From assembly GCF_017876545.1 (NCBI RefSeq), contig NZ_JAGIOD010000001.1:1550001-1614000 (forward strand): DNA of 64,000 nt. Reading direction: 5' to 3'. Origin of the DNA: Brachybacterium sacelli. Its GTDB lineage: Bacteria; Actinomycetota; Actinomycetes; Actinomycetales; Dermabacteraceae. A program made the position numbers and the translations under genes. A model generated the notes under the pieces. It searched no databases. It was not told where the DNA came from and saw only the letters and a list, made by a program, of their open reading frames with translations. This document shows positions 18,250-27,374 of the stretch, piece after piece. Within the stretch, counting starts at the first letter, position 1. The number at the start of each line of letters is the position of its first letter.

Positions 18250-19159
18250 GGAACACCACTCGCTTCCTGGCCTGCCAGATGGCGGCCGTGAGCAGCAGGA
18301 TCAGCACGAACAGCAGCACTGCCAGCGCACTGGCGTAGCCGATGTCGTTCAGGAGGAAACCCTGCTTGTAGACCTCGAAGGCCAGCACCGAGCTCTGCAC
18401 GCCCGGCCCGCCCTCGGTGAGCAGCATGACGACCTCGAAGACCTTGAACGACCCCACGACCGTCAACATGAAGACCATGAGGATCGCGGGTGAGATCTGC
18501 GGGATCACCACGCTGCGCAGGATGCGGGGCGGGCCCGCCCCGTCGATCCGGCCCGCCTCGACGAGCTCATGCGGGACGGCCTGCAACGCGCCGAGCAGGA
18601 TCATGACGTTGATGCCGACGTTCTTGGTCAACTGGATCAGGGCGAACACGACCAGGGTCAGCCAGCCACCGCGCAGCCACGGGGGCCCATCGATCCCCAC
18701 GGCGCCCAGGAGGGCGTCGAGCAGACCGTCGGGCTGGACGATGAAACTCCACACCAGCGCCCAGGCCACCATCGTCACCAGCGCCGGGATGAAGATGATG
18801 GAACGGAAGATGTTGATCCCGCGCAATGCCTGATCGAGAAGGAGAGCGAGGAGCAGGGCGATGATCGTGCCCGCGATGCTCAGCACGCAGACGAAGAAGA
18901 AGGTGTTCGGCAGGACGGTGATCATGCTCGGGTCGGTGAGGATCCGGGAATAGTTCTCGAGCCCGATGAACTCCTGCGTGCCCGCCAGGACATTGACGTC
19001 GTGGACGCTGAGCCAGATCACCCAGACGATCGCGACCACGCCGACTGCGGTGAACCCGATCATCTGTGGGGCCAGAAGCGTGTATCCGAAGAGGTTGCGC
19101 CCCTTCTCGCGCCCCGAGGCGCGGCCCCGCACCGAGGAGGCGCCCGTCGACGCGGTCAT
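18236..19159 (-). CDS. Sugar ABC transporter permease (MalF type)
   Basis: A 307-residue permease with six main transmembrane segments and the EAA loop EAGRIDGAG...VIPQI. The ATG at 19159 overlaps the binding-protein stop (ATGA); an upstream in-frame ATG at 19189 would lie inside the binding-protein gene and is less likely. The N-terminus is a charged 25-residue tail before the first helix. Confidence 0.9.
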   Translation of the reverse strand: MTASTGASSVRGRASGREKGRNLFGYTLLAPQMIGFTAVGVVAIVWVIWLSVHDVNVLAGTQEFIGLENYSRILTDPSMITVLPNTFFFVCVLSIAGTIIALLLALLLDQALRGINIFRSIIFIPALVTMVAWALVWSFIVQPDGLLDALLGAVGIDGPPWLRGGWLTLVVFALIQLTKNVGINVMILLGALQAVPHELVEAGRIDGAGPPRILRSVVIPQISPAILMVFMLTVVGSFKVFEVVMLLTEGGPGVQSSVLAFEVYKQGFLLNDIGYASALAVLLFVLILLLTAAIWQARKRVVFHEND

Positions 19160-20445
19160 GCGCTCAGCACCGGATCGATCGCGTGGCACACCTTGGGCAG
19201 CGCCTCGTCGAGATCCGCGTCCGGCCGGTAGACGAACTCGTCGAAGGAGGAGTCGAGCGCATTGGCGACCCGGGCACCGTTCGGCGCGACGGGGAAGATG
19301 CGGCCGCGGCGAGTGATCGACTCGACGATCGGCTCGAGATCCGGTGCCGTGAGGAGGCCCGAGGATTCGGCCAGCACCTCGGCATTCAGAAGGCTCTCGC
19401 GCGCGGGTGGGAAGAACTCCGAGATCCGTCTGGCGTTCTCGCGGTTCGTGAGGAAGGCCAGGAACTCCAGGGCCGCATCGTGATTCTTCCCGGCCGCGAG
19501 CGCCACGATGGCGGACTGCCCGACTGCTTGCACGTCACCGGCCGGCCCGCCCGGAGTGGGGACGATGTCCCAGTCGAAGGTCGCGCCCTCGAGCAGCGAA
19601 CTGGCGCCCAGGAAGGCGGACGTGGCCCCTGCCTGCCCGCCCCAGAAGTCGACCTGCTGTCCGGGCACGGGGGAGGACCCGTCCTCGAAGACCATCGTGT
19701 GGAAGACGCCGAGGGCCTCGCGCATCTCGGGGCTGTCGGCGGTGCACCGTGTGGCGTCCTCGTCCCAGGGGGACGCGTCGTACGCGTTCATGATCGGCAG
19801 CAACCGGGTCCAGTTCTGGAACTCGAAATCATTGACGACGTACCCGGGGAGTCCTGTCGCCTCGGTGAGCTGCTTCGAGGTCTGCCGGAACGCCTCCCAT
19901 GTCCAGTCGTCCTCGGCGAGCAGCTCCGCCGGGGACTTCACGCCTGCCTCGGCGTAGAGGTCCTTGTTGAAGTACATGATGAACGGCCCGGTGGAGAAGG
20001 GCACGCCGTACTGGGCATCGCCCCGGCGCCACGGCTCCTGGAGGTCGGGCACGAGATCGTCGAGGTCGTAGCCGGCCGTGGAGGAGAGGACGGGACGGGC
20101 GTCGAGCAGGGCGCCCGCGTCCATGTACTCGAGGCTGGATTCCACGGGGAGCCACGTGAGATCAGGGGCGTCGTCGGCAGTCATGCCGGTGGTGAGCACC
20201 ATGTCGAGCTGGTCGAGGGTGAGGCTCTCGAACTCGATGATCGTCACGGCGTCGTGATCGGCCGTGAACTCGTCGGCGATCTCGTCGAAGACCGCCAGCT
20301 GGCCGGGGTCCGACGACCACATGGTCATGCGGAGCGTGATGCCGGTGCCCTCCGGTCGGTTCCGCGTGAACCCCGACGAACACCCGGCGAGGCCCGTGGT
20401 GAGCGCAGCGAGCCCGACGTCGGCGAGGAAACTGCGTCGTCGCAT
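19156..20445 (-). CDS. Carbohydrate ABC importer, solute-binding lipoprotein
   Basis: A 429-residue family 1 solute-binding protein. The leader MRRRSFLADVG ends in lipobox GLAGC with Cys22 lipidated. It heads a leftward operon of two permeases and an esterase, and is divergent from the DUF6772-like gene, with candidate operators between. The ligand is unknown; the LacI regulator at 21946 is the likely local control. Confidence 0.9.
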   Translation of the reverse strand: MRRRSFLADVGLAALTTGLAGCSSGFTRNRPEGTGITLRMTMWSSDPGQLAVFDEIADEFTADHDAVTIIEFESLTLDQLDMVLTTGMTADDAPDLTWLPVESSLEYMDAGALLDARPVLSSTAGYDLDDLVPDLQEPWRRGDAQYGVPFSTGPFIMYFNKDLYAEAGVKSPAELLAEDDWTWEAFRQTSKQLTEATGLPGYVVNDFEFQNWTRLLPIMNAYDASPWDEDATRCTADSPEMREALGVFHTMVFEDGSSPVPGQQVDFWGGQAGATSAFLGASSLLEGATFDWDIVPTPGGPAGDVQAVGQSAIVALAAGKNHDAALEFLAFLTNRENARRISEFFPPARESLLNAEVLAESSGLLTAPDLEPIVESITRRGRIFPVAPNGARVANALDSSFDEFVYRPDADLDEALPKVCHAIDPVLSA

Positions 20446-20467
20446 GTGAAGCCCTCCCGTCTGCAGA

Positions 20468-20485
20468 GCGCGCGACGTCGCGCGC
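20468..20485. repeat. 18-base perfect palindrome
   Basis: A perfect 18-base palindrome centred on GACGTC with CG-rich flanks, 23 bases upstream of the binding-protein start and inside the divergent control region 20446-20611. It could be an operator half of the region or an RNA hairpin in the leftward leader. Confidence 0.4.
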
Positions 20486-20500
20486 TACCGTCCTGGTAGG

Positions 20501-20514
20501 GTATAACGCTATAC
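20501..20514. promoter_or_regulatory. Candidate LacI-type operator overlapping a -10
   Basis: GTATAACGCTATAC is a 12/14 palindrome with a central CG, typical of LacI-family sites, and it contains TATA-like -10 elements on both strands. It lies between the divergent binding-protein operon and the DUF6772-LacI operon, so the LacI protein at 21946 is the obvious candidate to bind it. Confidence 0.5.
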
Positions 20515-20611
20515 TGATCGGCGCAACGTTGGAGGACTGCAGGGCATCAGTCCTGTTCAGTGTCCTGTGGCGCCTCCACTTCCGCGACTACAACGATTTC
20601 ACGAGGCAGCT

Positions 20612-21541
20612 ATGCAGAAGTTCCTGGCCTATGACCGGCAGCTCGAGCGCTTCAACCCGCTCGACCGAGTGATCACCTTCGACGACTTCGACACGGGGTT
20701 CAACGGGTGGATGGACCTCACCCCGAACTTCGTCTACGACGACTACGAATCCTTCGACAGCGCCGTGGACCTCACCAGCTGGGCTCCCTCGATGCTCAGC
20801 TCGGCCCCCATGCGGTTCGCCGCCTCCCACGGGTCGATGGAGGGCACCTACTCCCTCAAGCTGACGACGGGGGCGTCCGCCGCTCCTTCGACCGAGCCCC
20901 CCGCCGACGGCAGCATGGGGATCGCTCTGAAGCGGCTCTCCCGCTTCGGTGACCCCTCGAAGATCCAGATCGAGGCCTGGTACTCCTACACCCCGGCGCA
21001 GGACCGCATCGGCCATGGCGAGGAGGACATCCGCGCCTTCGGCTTCTACTTCGACGTCCAGGACGGCGAGCACCGGTACATGCCCGGTGTGCGCTACGTG
21101 AACTCCCTGGACGGGAAGCTGGTGAAGAAGTGGCAGTACTGGAAGGTCGCCGACGGCGTGACCCACGCGGACTGGAACTTCGGTGTCGAGGACGGCTGGT
21201 GCAAGCCAGGGATCGACAACCTCTGGTACGGCCGACGGCACGAGGACGGCTCCTCGGACGGCTATCAGTGGGTGCCCGGCGGGGAGCAGGACCTGCTCTA
21301 CAACGAGAGCCCGGACAAGATCAACTGGCTGTACTTCCGGCTGCTGGTGGACGTGGACAAGCGCGAGTACATCGAGCTGCAGAGCATGGATGAGGTGTTC
21401 GACCTGCGCGGCATCCAGCCGACGCTCGCCGACCGGTACCGCTCGATCGACAACCTCATCAATCCGATCTTCTACGTGGAGACGGACAACGACCGACCCG
21501 TCCACCTCTTCCTCGACTCCGTCGTGTACTCGACCGAGTGA
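20612..21541 (+). CDS. DUF6772-like family protein
   Basis: A 309-residue protein without signal peptide or membrane segment. It is rich in aromatic residues and beta-strand-like sequence (FDDFDTGFNGWMDL near residue 30, EAWYSYTP, GFYFDVQD), which looks like a carbohydrate-binding beta-sandwich; I believe it belongs to DUF6772, but this is recognition from memory. The ATG at 20612 has a GAGG 5 bases upstream. It is divergent from an ABC importer operon and followed by a small beta-rich protein and a LacI regulator, so it probably acts on the same imported compound. No catalytic motif is recognised. Confidence 0.6.
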   Translation: MQKFLAYDRQLERFNPLDRVITFDDFDTGFNGWMDLTPNFVYDDYESFDSAVDLTSWAPSMLSSAPMRFAASHGSMEGTYSLKLTTGASAAPSTEPPADGSMGIALKRLSRFGDPSKIQIEAWYSYTPAQDRIGHGEEDIRAFGFYFDVQDGEHRYMPGVRYVNSLDGKLVKKWQYWKVADGVTHADWNFGVEDGWCKPGIDNLWYGRRHEDGSSDGYQWVPGGEQDLLYNESPDKINWLYFRLLVDVDKREYIELQSMDEVFDLRGIQPTLADRYRSIDNLINPIFYVETDNDRPVHLFLDSVVYSTE

Positions 21542-21572
21542 CCCGGATCCGAGACGACGAAAGGAACACGCA

Positions 21573-21899
21573 GTGCAGACCACCAACACCTCCGTCCTGG
21601 CGCGCAGGATCCGGATCACCTCCGACCACACGACCCTTCCCTACGAGGCCGGCTGGGCGACGGAGGCCGTCTTCTTCACCCAGGTGGAGGGAGACCATCC
21701 CGAGCTCAGCGTGAGCACCGAGATCTCCCCCGACGGGATCACCTGGATCCCCCGGGGCGAGGCCCGCACCCTCCCCGAGGACCAGGCGATGCTGGACAGC
21801 AGCCTGACCGTGTTCGGCACCTGGGTGCGGCTGAAGATCGAGGGGGCGAGCGAGGAGCGGCCGGCCCGTATCCTGGTGCATCTCAACCTGAAGGGCTGA
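21573..21899 (+). CDS. Small beta-rich conserved hypothetical protein
   Basis: A 108-residue protein from a GTG preceded by GAAAGGA. No signal peptide or transmembrane segment. The sequence alternates hydrophobic and polar residues (VSTEISPDGITWIPRGE), suggesting a single beta-sandwich. It lies 31 bases after the DUF6772-like gene and before the LacI gene, with the same codon bias, so it is a real operon member. I do not recognise the family. Confidence 0.6.
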   Translation: MQTTNTSVLARRIRITSDHTTLPYEAGWATEAVFFTQVEGDHPELSVSTEISPDGITWIPRGEARTLPEDQAMLDSSLTVFGTWVRLKIEGASEERPARILVHLNLKG

Positions 21900-21945
21900 A
21901 TCGGGTGGGCCCTCGGGCCGCTGGGCTAGTCGGACGGAGAAGTAC

Positions 21946-22971
21946 ATGCAGGGCTCCCGGAAGACGGCGCGGCTGTCGGAAGTCGCGAAGCTCGCGGAGG
22001 TCTCGCCGGGCCTCGTCTCGCGGATACTCAACGAGGACCCCACGCTCAAGGTCCGACCGGAGACGCGCGCGCGGGTGCTGGATGCGATCGACATGCTGCA
22101 GTACACGCCGCATGCCTCGGCGCGTGCGCTGAGGAACTCCCAGACCGGGCTCCTGGGGTTCGCCCTGCACCATGTCAACGATCCGATCTATGCCCAGTTC
22201 GTCGAGACGGCGCAGATCGCCGCCGCGGAGCGCAAGTACTCGGTGGTCCTGCTCAACGCGGGCGAGCTCGTGGGGCGCCAGGACGCGTTCCGTGCGCTCG
22301 TCCGCGGGCACCGGGTGGACGGCCTGCTCATCCAGAGCGGATTCTCCACAGACGGGAACGGCCTGCAGGAGGTCGCGGGTTCCGTACCCTCGGTCGTCTT
22401 CAACGCGGATCAGACGCCGGGTCTGCGGACGGTGCGCCTCGACGACACCGCCGCCGCGTCGGTCGCGACGCGGCACCTGCTGGAGCTCGGGCACACGCAG
22501 ATCGCCTTCGTGGGCGCCGAGGGGGCGACCTCCGACCGCCGCGTGCGCGGGTATCTCGACGCGCTCGACGAGGCCGGCGTCGCTCCGATCCCGGCCATCT
22601 CCGGCGGCTGGGACGCCGGCGCAGCGCGCGCCGGCATCGAGAAGTACTTCGCGGCCGGCGGCAAGGCCACGGGCCTGGTCGTGGTGACCTCCACCAGCGC
22701 GCTCGGGGTCCACGCCGGAGTCATCTCTGCCGGGCTGTCGATCCCGGGCGACGTCTCGGTAGTGAGCATCCACAACGCCTGGTTCACAGAGCATCTCAAC
22801 CCGCCGCTGACGGTCGTGGAGCTTCCCCTGGCCGATATCGGTCGGCTGGCCGTGGATCTCCTGATCGACCAGATCGCCTCTCCGGCCGGGGGCGCGACCG
22901 TCCTCGAGGAGCCGGCCCCGCGTCTCCTCGAGCGAGGATCGACGGCAGCGCCCGGTGAGCGGAGCGGCTGA
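21946..22971 (+). CDS. LacI-family transcriptional regulator
   Basis: A 341-residue LacI/GalR protein. The N-terminal HTH is at residues about 10-30 (SEVAKLAEVSPGLVSRILN, with an unusual SPGLVS in place of the common SxxTVS), then a hinge and a periplasmic-binding-like sugar domain. It is the third gene of the rightward DUF6772 operon. It probably represses both this operon and the divergent ABC importer through the sites at 20468-20514. Confidence 0.9.
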   Translation: MQGSRKTARLSEVAKLAEVSPGLVSRILNEDPTLKVRPETRARVLDAIDMLQYTPHASARALRNSQTGLLGFALHHVNDPIYAQFVETAQIAAAERKYSVVLLNAGELVGRQDAFRALVRGHRVDGLLIQSGFSTDGNGLQEVAGSVPSVVFNADQTPGLRTVRLDDTAAASVATRHLLELGHTQIAFVGAEGATSDRRVRGYLDALDEAGVAPIPAISGGWDAGAARAGIEKYFAAGGKATGLVVVTSTSALGVHAGVISAGLSIPGDVSVVSIHNAWFTEHLNPPLTVVELPLADIGRLAVDLLIDQIASPAGGATVLEEPAPRLLERGSTAAPGERSG

Positions 22972-23061
22972 CTGCTGGACTACGCAGGCATGGCCGGCTC
23001 CTCGCCGAGCATCGACCCTCGATCACGGGGAGCGGGGCCCGGGGTCGCGACCGCGCGCACC

Positions 23062-24159
23062 TCAGCGGCTGTCGGGACGATCGCTGCCGAGCCGGTTCCC
23101 CGTCTCCGCATCGAACACGTGCGGCTCGGCCTCCCTCGCGTCCAGCCGCACGTGGTCGCCCGGGGCGAGGGTTGAGAATCCGGGCTCCCTCACGATGAAG
23201 ACTCCCTCGCCGAGACGCAGCATGATGTCGGTGGCATTGCCCAGCGGCTCGACCACCATGATCGTCCCGTCGTGCTCGGTCTCGGAACCCGGCTCCAGGG
23301 TGCACTCCGTGGGGCGCAGTCCGAGCCGCACCGTGGTGTGTCCGTCGAGGTCAGCCTCGGGGACCTCCACCTCGAGAGAGGTGCCGTCCAGGCGCACCCG
23401 ATGGGGGCCGACCACGGTCGCATCGAAGATGTTCATCCGCGGCTTGCCCACGAACCCGGCGACGAACTCCGTGGCCGGGGTCCGATAGATCTCGGCGGGG
23501 GTCCCGTACTGCTCCAGGCGCCCCGCGCTCATCACGGCGATGACGTCCGAGAGGCTCATCGCCTCTTCCTGATCGTGCGTCACGTAGACGCTCGTGGCGC
23601 CGATGTCGGCGTGCAGGAGCTTGAGCTCGGCGCGGGTCTTGTCCCGCAGCAGGGCGTCGAGGTTGGACAACGGCTCGTCGAAGAGCAGCACACCGGGGCG
23701 GCGGGCGATGGCGCGGGCCAAGGCCACCCGCTGGCGCTGACCGCCCGACAGCGCCTTGGGCCGGCGCTTCAGGTGGTTCTCGAGCTCGAGCTTCTCCGCG
23801 GACTCCAGCACCCTCCGGTCGATCTCGGCCTTCGGTATCTTGCGCATCTTCAGGCCGAAGGCGATGTTGTCCGCCACCGAGAGATGCGGGTACAGCGCGT
23901 AGTCCTGGAAGACGAACGCGAGGTCGCGCTTGTGCGGCTCGAGATCCTCGACGGCCTTCCCGTCGACGACGATGGAGCCCTCGGTGACGGACTCGAGGCC
24001 GGCGATCATGTTCAGCGTGGTCGACTTCCCACAGCCCGACGGGCCCAGCAGGGAGACGAAGCTCCCGTCGGGGATCGTGTAGGTCAGATGCTCCACGGCG
24101 TAGCGGTCATCCTTGGGGGAGAACTTCTTGCTGACTCCCTGCAGTTCGATCTGAGCCAT
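23062..24159 (-). CDS. Sugar ABC transporter ATPase (MsmK/UgpC/MalK type)
   Basis: A 365-residue ATPase. Walker A GPSGCGKST at residues 39-47, Q-loop FQDYALYP, signature LSGGQ at 137-141, Walker B LLFDEP at 158-163, H-loop YVTHDQEEA, and a C-terminal MalK-like OB/TOBE domain. Its ATG overlaps the permease stop (TGATG), ending the leftward operon from the oxidoreductase at 28391. It is the only ATPase for five importers in the window, so it may power several of them, as MsmK-type proteins do. The upstream continuation of its open frame to 24906 is a shadow of the permease. Confidence 0.95.
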   Translation of the reverse strand: MAQIELQGVSKKFSPKDDRYAVEHLTYTIPDGSFVSLLGPSGCGKSTTLNMIAGLESVTEGSIVVDGKAVEDLEPHKRDLAFVFQDYALYPHLSVADNIAFGLKMRKIPKAEIDRRVLESAEKLELENHLKRRPKALSGGQRQRVALARAIARRPGVLLFDEPLSNLDALLRDKTRAELKLLHADIGATSVYVTHDQEEAMSLSDVIAVMSAGRLEQYGTPAEIYRTPATEFVAGFVGKPRMNIFDATVVGPHRVRLDGTSLEVEVPEADLDGHTTVRLGLRPTECTLEPGSETEHDGTIMVVEPLGNATDIMLRLGEGVFIVREPGFSTLAPGDHVRLDAREAEPHVFDAETGNRLGSDRPDSR

Positions 24160-25085
24160 CAGCCCTTCACTGCTCCTTCTGTGATGCCTTGGACGATCCA
24201 CTTCTGGGCGAGGAGGGCGAGCACCAGCACCGGCAGGGCGGTGATCACGCCGGCGGTCGCGGCCGCGGTGTAGTCCATGGCGAACAGGCCCTGGAACGAT
24301 GCGGTCCGGACGGACAGAAGCGGGGTGGTGTTCGAGGTGAGGACCTTGGCGAGGAAGAAGTCGCTCCAGGCCGTGATGAACGCGAAGATCGAGGTGGCGG
24401 CGAAGCCCGGCCCGGACAGGGGCAGCACGACGCGGCGCACGATCCCCAGTCGCGTGCAGCCGTCGACCCGGGCGGCCTTCTCGAGATTCACGGGGATCGA
24501 CTCGAAGAAGCTGACCATCATCCAGATCACCAGCGGCAGGATGAAGGCCGTGTAGGTGAGGATCATCCCCAGCAGCGAGTCGTAGAGCCCGAACGCCCGC
24601 AGCAGCACGAACAAGGGCACAGCCAGGACGACGGCAGGGATGGCCTGGACGGCCATCATCGACAGCAGCAGGGTCTGCTGGCCGCGGAACCGGAAGCGGG
24701 CGAAGACGTACGCGCACAGCGAGCCCAGGATCATGCAGATGATCGTGGTGGCCGTGGCCACGAACAGGGAGTTGCGGATCGGCACCACGAAGGAGCTGTC
24801 GGACAGCAGGCTCGCGTACTCCCCGAGCGTGATGTCCCCGAGGGAGAAGTCCATGCGGGTGGAGCGCAGGTTGCTCGAGGGATAGATGCTGTAGACGACC
24901 AACCACCCGAACGGCACGGTGAGGTAGAGGATCAGCAGCGCCACGATCGCCCGGTGCACGATCGTGCTGGCGAGCCTCGGGCGGCCCCGGCGGCCCCGGC
25001 GGCCCCGGGGGACGGTACCCGCGTCCCGGGGAGCGGTGGTCTCCGGGCGCGGAGTCTCCGGCCCGGGGGAGGCAAGGGCTGTCAT
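24159..25085 (-). CDS. Sugar ABC transporter permease (MalG type)
   Basis: A 308-residue permease with a 40-residue Pro/Arg/Gly-rich N-terminal tail (GRRGRRGRPR), six transmembrane segments and EAA-like KAARVDGCT...VLPLS. The ATG at 25085 overlaps the stop of the MalF-type gene (ATGA). C-terminus GITEGAVKG is typical. The repeated cggccccgg in the DNA explains the odd basic tail. Confidence 0.9.
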   Translation of the reverse strand: MTALASPGPETPRPETTAPRDAGTVPRGRRGRRGRPRLASTIVHRAIVALLILYLTVPFGWLVVYSIYPSSNLRSTRMDFSLGDITLGEYASLLSDSSFVVPIRNSLFVATATTIICMILGSLCAYVFARFRFRGQQTLLLSMMAVQAIPAVVLAVPLFVLLRAFGLYDSLLGMILTYTAFILPLVIWMMVSFFESIPVNLEKAARVDGCTRLGIVRRVVLPLSGPGFAATSIFAFITAWSDFFLAKVLTSNTTPLLSVRTASFQGLFAMDYTAAATAGVITALPVLVLALLAQKWIVQGITEGAVKG

Positions 25086-25996
25086 GAGGCCTTCTCCTTC
25101 CGTCGGCCCAGCACCAGGATCCAGAACCCGGTCACCGCGATCACGATCGCCATGATCGTGATCGACAGGGCGGCGCCGTAGCCGCGATCCAGGTAGCTGA
25201 AGGTCGTGAGGTAGGCGAGGAAGTTGATCGTGGTCGTGGCCTCGGCGGGGCCGCCGGACCCGCCTGTGAGCACATAGATCGTGTCGAACACCTTGATCGA
25301 CCACATCGACTGCACGATGAGCAGGAACATCAGCGTGCCGCGGAGGTTCGGCAGAGTGACCTTCCAGAAGCGGTCCCAGCCCCCGGCGCCGTCGATCGAG
25401 GCCGCCCGGTAGATGTTCGAGGGGATCGCCTGCATCGAGGCGATGGTCATCAGGGCCAGGAACGGCGTGAGCTTCCAGACCTCGGAGAGCATGAGGACGC
25501 CCATGGTCAGCTGCGGGTCGGCGAGCCACTGGATCGGCGCGTCGAGGAGGCCGAGGCCTTCGAGCACGGCGTTCACGGCGCCGTAGGAGCCATCGAAGAT
25601 CAGCTTCCACATGATGCCGTTGACGACCGGGGGCACGGCCCAGGGGACCAGCAGCAGCACCCGGGCCAGGTTGCGGCCGCGGAACGGGTTCTGCAGCAGC
25701 GCGGCGATCCCGACGGCGAGGGCGACCCCGCCGAAGACGGTGACCAGGCAGAAGACGAAGGTGCGGCCCAGCGCCTGATGGAAGTTCGCGTCGGTGGCCA
25801 GCTGCACGTAGTTCTCGAGGCCGATGAACGCGGTGGCACCGGGCATCTTGTCGTTCAGCCGATACAGCGACAGCAGCACCGCGTAACCCAGCGGATAGAG
25901 GAACAGTGCGCCGATCGTGAGGACGGCCGGGGAGGCGGCGAGGACCGCGAACCGGCGATCTCCGCGCTCGGCGGCGGTGAGCGTGCGACGTGTCAT
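25082..25996 (-). CDS. Sugar ABC transporter permease (MalF type)
   Basis: A 304-residue permease with six transmembrane segments and EAA loop RAASIDGAG...TLPNL. It begins 4 bases after the binding-protein stop. An extended frame at 25917-28418 on the other strand is a shadow of this and the next genes. Confidence 0.9.
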   Translation of the reverse strand: MTRRTLTAAERGDRRFAVLAASPAVLTIGALFLYPLGYAVLLSLYRLNDKMPGATAFIGLENYVQLATDANFHQALGRTFVFCLVTVFGGVALAVGIAALLQNPFRGRNLARVLLLVPWAVPPVVNGIMWKLIFDGSYGAVNAVLEGLGLLDAPIQWLADPQLTMGVLMLSEVWKLTPFLALMTIASMQAIPSNIYRAASIDGAGGWDRFWKVTLPNLRGTLMFLLIVQSMWSIKVFDTIYVLTGGSGGPAEATTTINFLAYLTTFSYLDRGYGAALSITIMAIVIAVTGFWILVLGRRKEKAS

Positions 25997-26000
25997 GTGC

Positions 26001-27359
26001 TCATCCCATGTACTTCTCGACGATCGGCAGGAGCTCTTGCTGCGCCGCCTGCAGCGCTTGCGCAGGTTCGGCCTCCTGGTTCATGGCGCGGAAGATCTGC
26101 ACGGACAGCAGCTGGTCGAGCTCGTTGGACCACGGGGTCCCGTAGCGCTCGACCGGGTGCTGCGTCGCCTCCTGGTACGTCTCGACGACGGGCAGCGTCT
26201 CGAGGGTCGCGGGATCCTCGAGGATGGTCCGGGAGACCGGCAGCCACCCTTCCTGCTCGACGATCTCCTTCTGCGCGGTGGCGCTCGCGGCGAACTGCAG
26301 CCATTTCAGCGCTGCCTGCTTGTGCTGGGAGAAGGTGCTGATCGCGTAGCCCTCCGAGCCGTCGATGGACGAGGTGCGCACGGCGATACCGGGAATGAGC
26401 CCGTTCCCTGTGGTCCCGGCCGATGTGGCGGCATCCTCCGCCACGGCGGACGCCCATTGGAACGGCCAGTTGAACACCGTCGAGGTGCGGCCCTGGGCGA
26501 AGATCTCGATGAGGTCCGAGGCATTGGTGATCTGCAGCGACGTGGGATCCATGGCCTTGTGGACATGCAGGAGCTCGACCATCTTGGTCAGTCCCTCGAT
26601 GCCGGCCTCGCTGTCGAGCTGAGGGATCCAGTCCGCGTCGTACAGCTCCCCGCCGGCCAGCAGCAGCGACCGCAGGAAATTCTGGTAGGCGCCGGCCGGA
26701 TTGCCGATATCGCAGCAGTAGCCGTACCGCCCGTCGACGGTGGTCGCCTTGGCGGCCGCGACGAACTCGTCCCAGGTCTCCGGGACCGTCTCCGGATCGA
26801 GGCCGGCCTCGGCGAAGTGCTCCTGGTTCCAGAACATGGTCTGGACGCTCGCGAACTTCGGCAGCCCGAAGACGGTGTCGTCCCAACTGACCGCATCCAG
26901 CGCGGGACGGATCAGATCCTCGGGAATGGCGTCGGGGGCGAGCTCCTGGAGCCACCCGGCCTGGCCGAACTCGGCCGACCACCCGGCCCACGTCATGACG
27001 ACATCGATGGAGGCGTCCTGGGCGGCGAACGCCGTGGCGAAGCGGTCGTGGAGATCGTTGAAGTTCGCCATCTCGTAGTTCTTGACGACGATCCCGGTCT
27101 CCGCTTCGAACTGCTCGATCAACCCCTGCTTGAACACGAGATTCGTGTTGTCGTCGAGGATCGAGATCTCGGTGCCGGCGTGGTCGGACCCGTCCGGCGC
27201 CAGCGGAGCCGACGCTCCGGCGCCCCGACCGGAGGCACGCTCGGATCCGGGCATGACGCAGGCCGACAGGCCGAGCGCACCGGCGGTCGCTCCGGCGCCG
27301 AGCACCCGGCGGCGGGTGGCGACCCCGCGGCGGGTGGCGGAACGAGGAGAGAGGGCCAT
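26001..27359 (-). CDS. Carbohydrate ABC importer, solute-binding lipoprotein
   Basis: A 452-residue family 1 solute-binding protein. Twin Arg-type leader (TRRRVLGAG) and lipobox LSAC with Cys34, then a Gly/Ala/Ser linker to about residue 60. It is preceded by the Gfo/Idh/MocA oxidoreductase (15-base gap) and followed by the two permeases and the ATPase. Ligand not readable; the oxidoreductase suggests a sugar, inositol or amino sugar that is oxidised after uptake. Confidence 0.9.
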   Translation of the reverse strand: MALSPRSATRRGVATRRRVLGAGATAGALGLSACVMPGSERASGRGAGASAPLAPDGSDHAGTEISILDDNTNLVFKQGLIEQFEAETGIVVKNYEMANFNDLHDRFATAFAAQDASIDVVMTWAGWSAEFGQAGWLQELAPDAIPEDLIRPALDAVSWDDTVFGLPKFASVQTMFWNQEHFAEAGLDPETVPETWDEFVAAAKATTVDGRYGYCCDIGNPAGAYQNFLRSLLLAGGELYDADWIPQLDSEAGIEGLTKMVELLHVHKAMDPTSLQITNASDLIEIFAQGRTSTVFNWPFQWASAVAEDAATSAGTTGNGLIPGIAVRTSSIDGSEGYAISTFSQHKQAALKWLQFAASATAQKEIVEQEGWLPVSRTILEDPATLETLPVVETYQEATQHPVERYGTPWSNELDQLLSVQIFRAMNQEAEPAQALQAAQQELLPIVEKYMG

Positions 27360-27374
27360 GAGGATCTGCTCCCT

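Noticed and set aside
24970..25020. CGGCCCCGG short repeat in the permease N-terminus
   Set aside because: A simple-sequence run encoding a basic tail, not a CRISPR or regulatory repeat.
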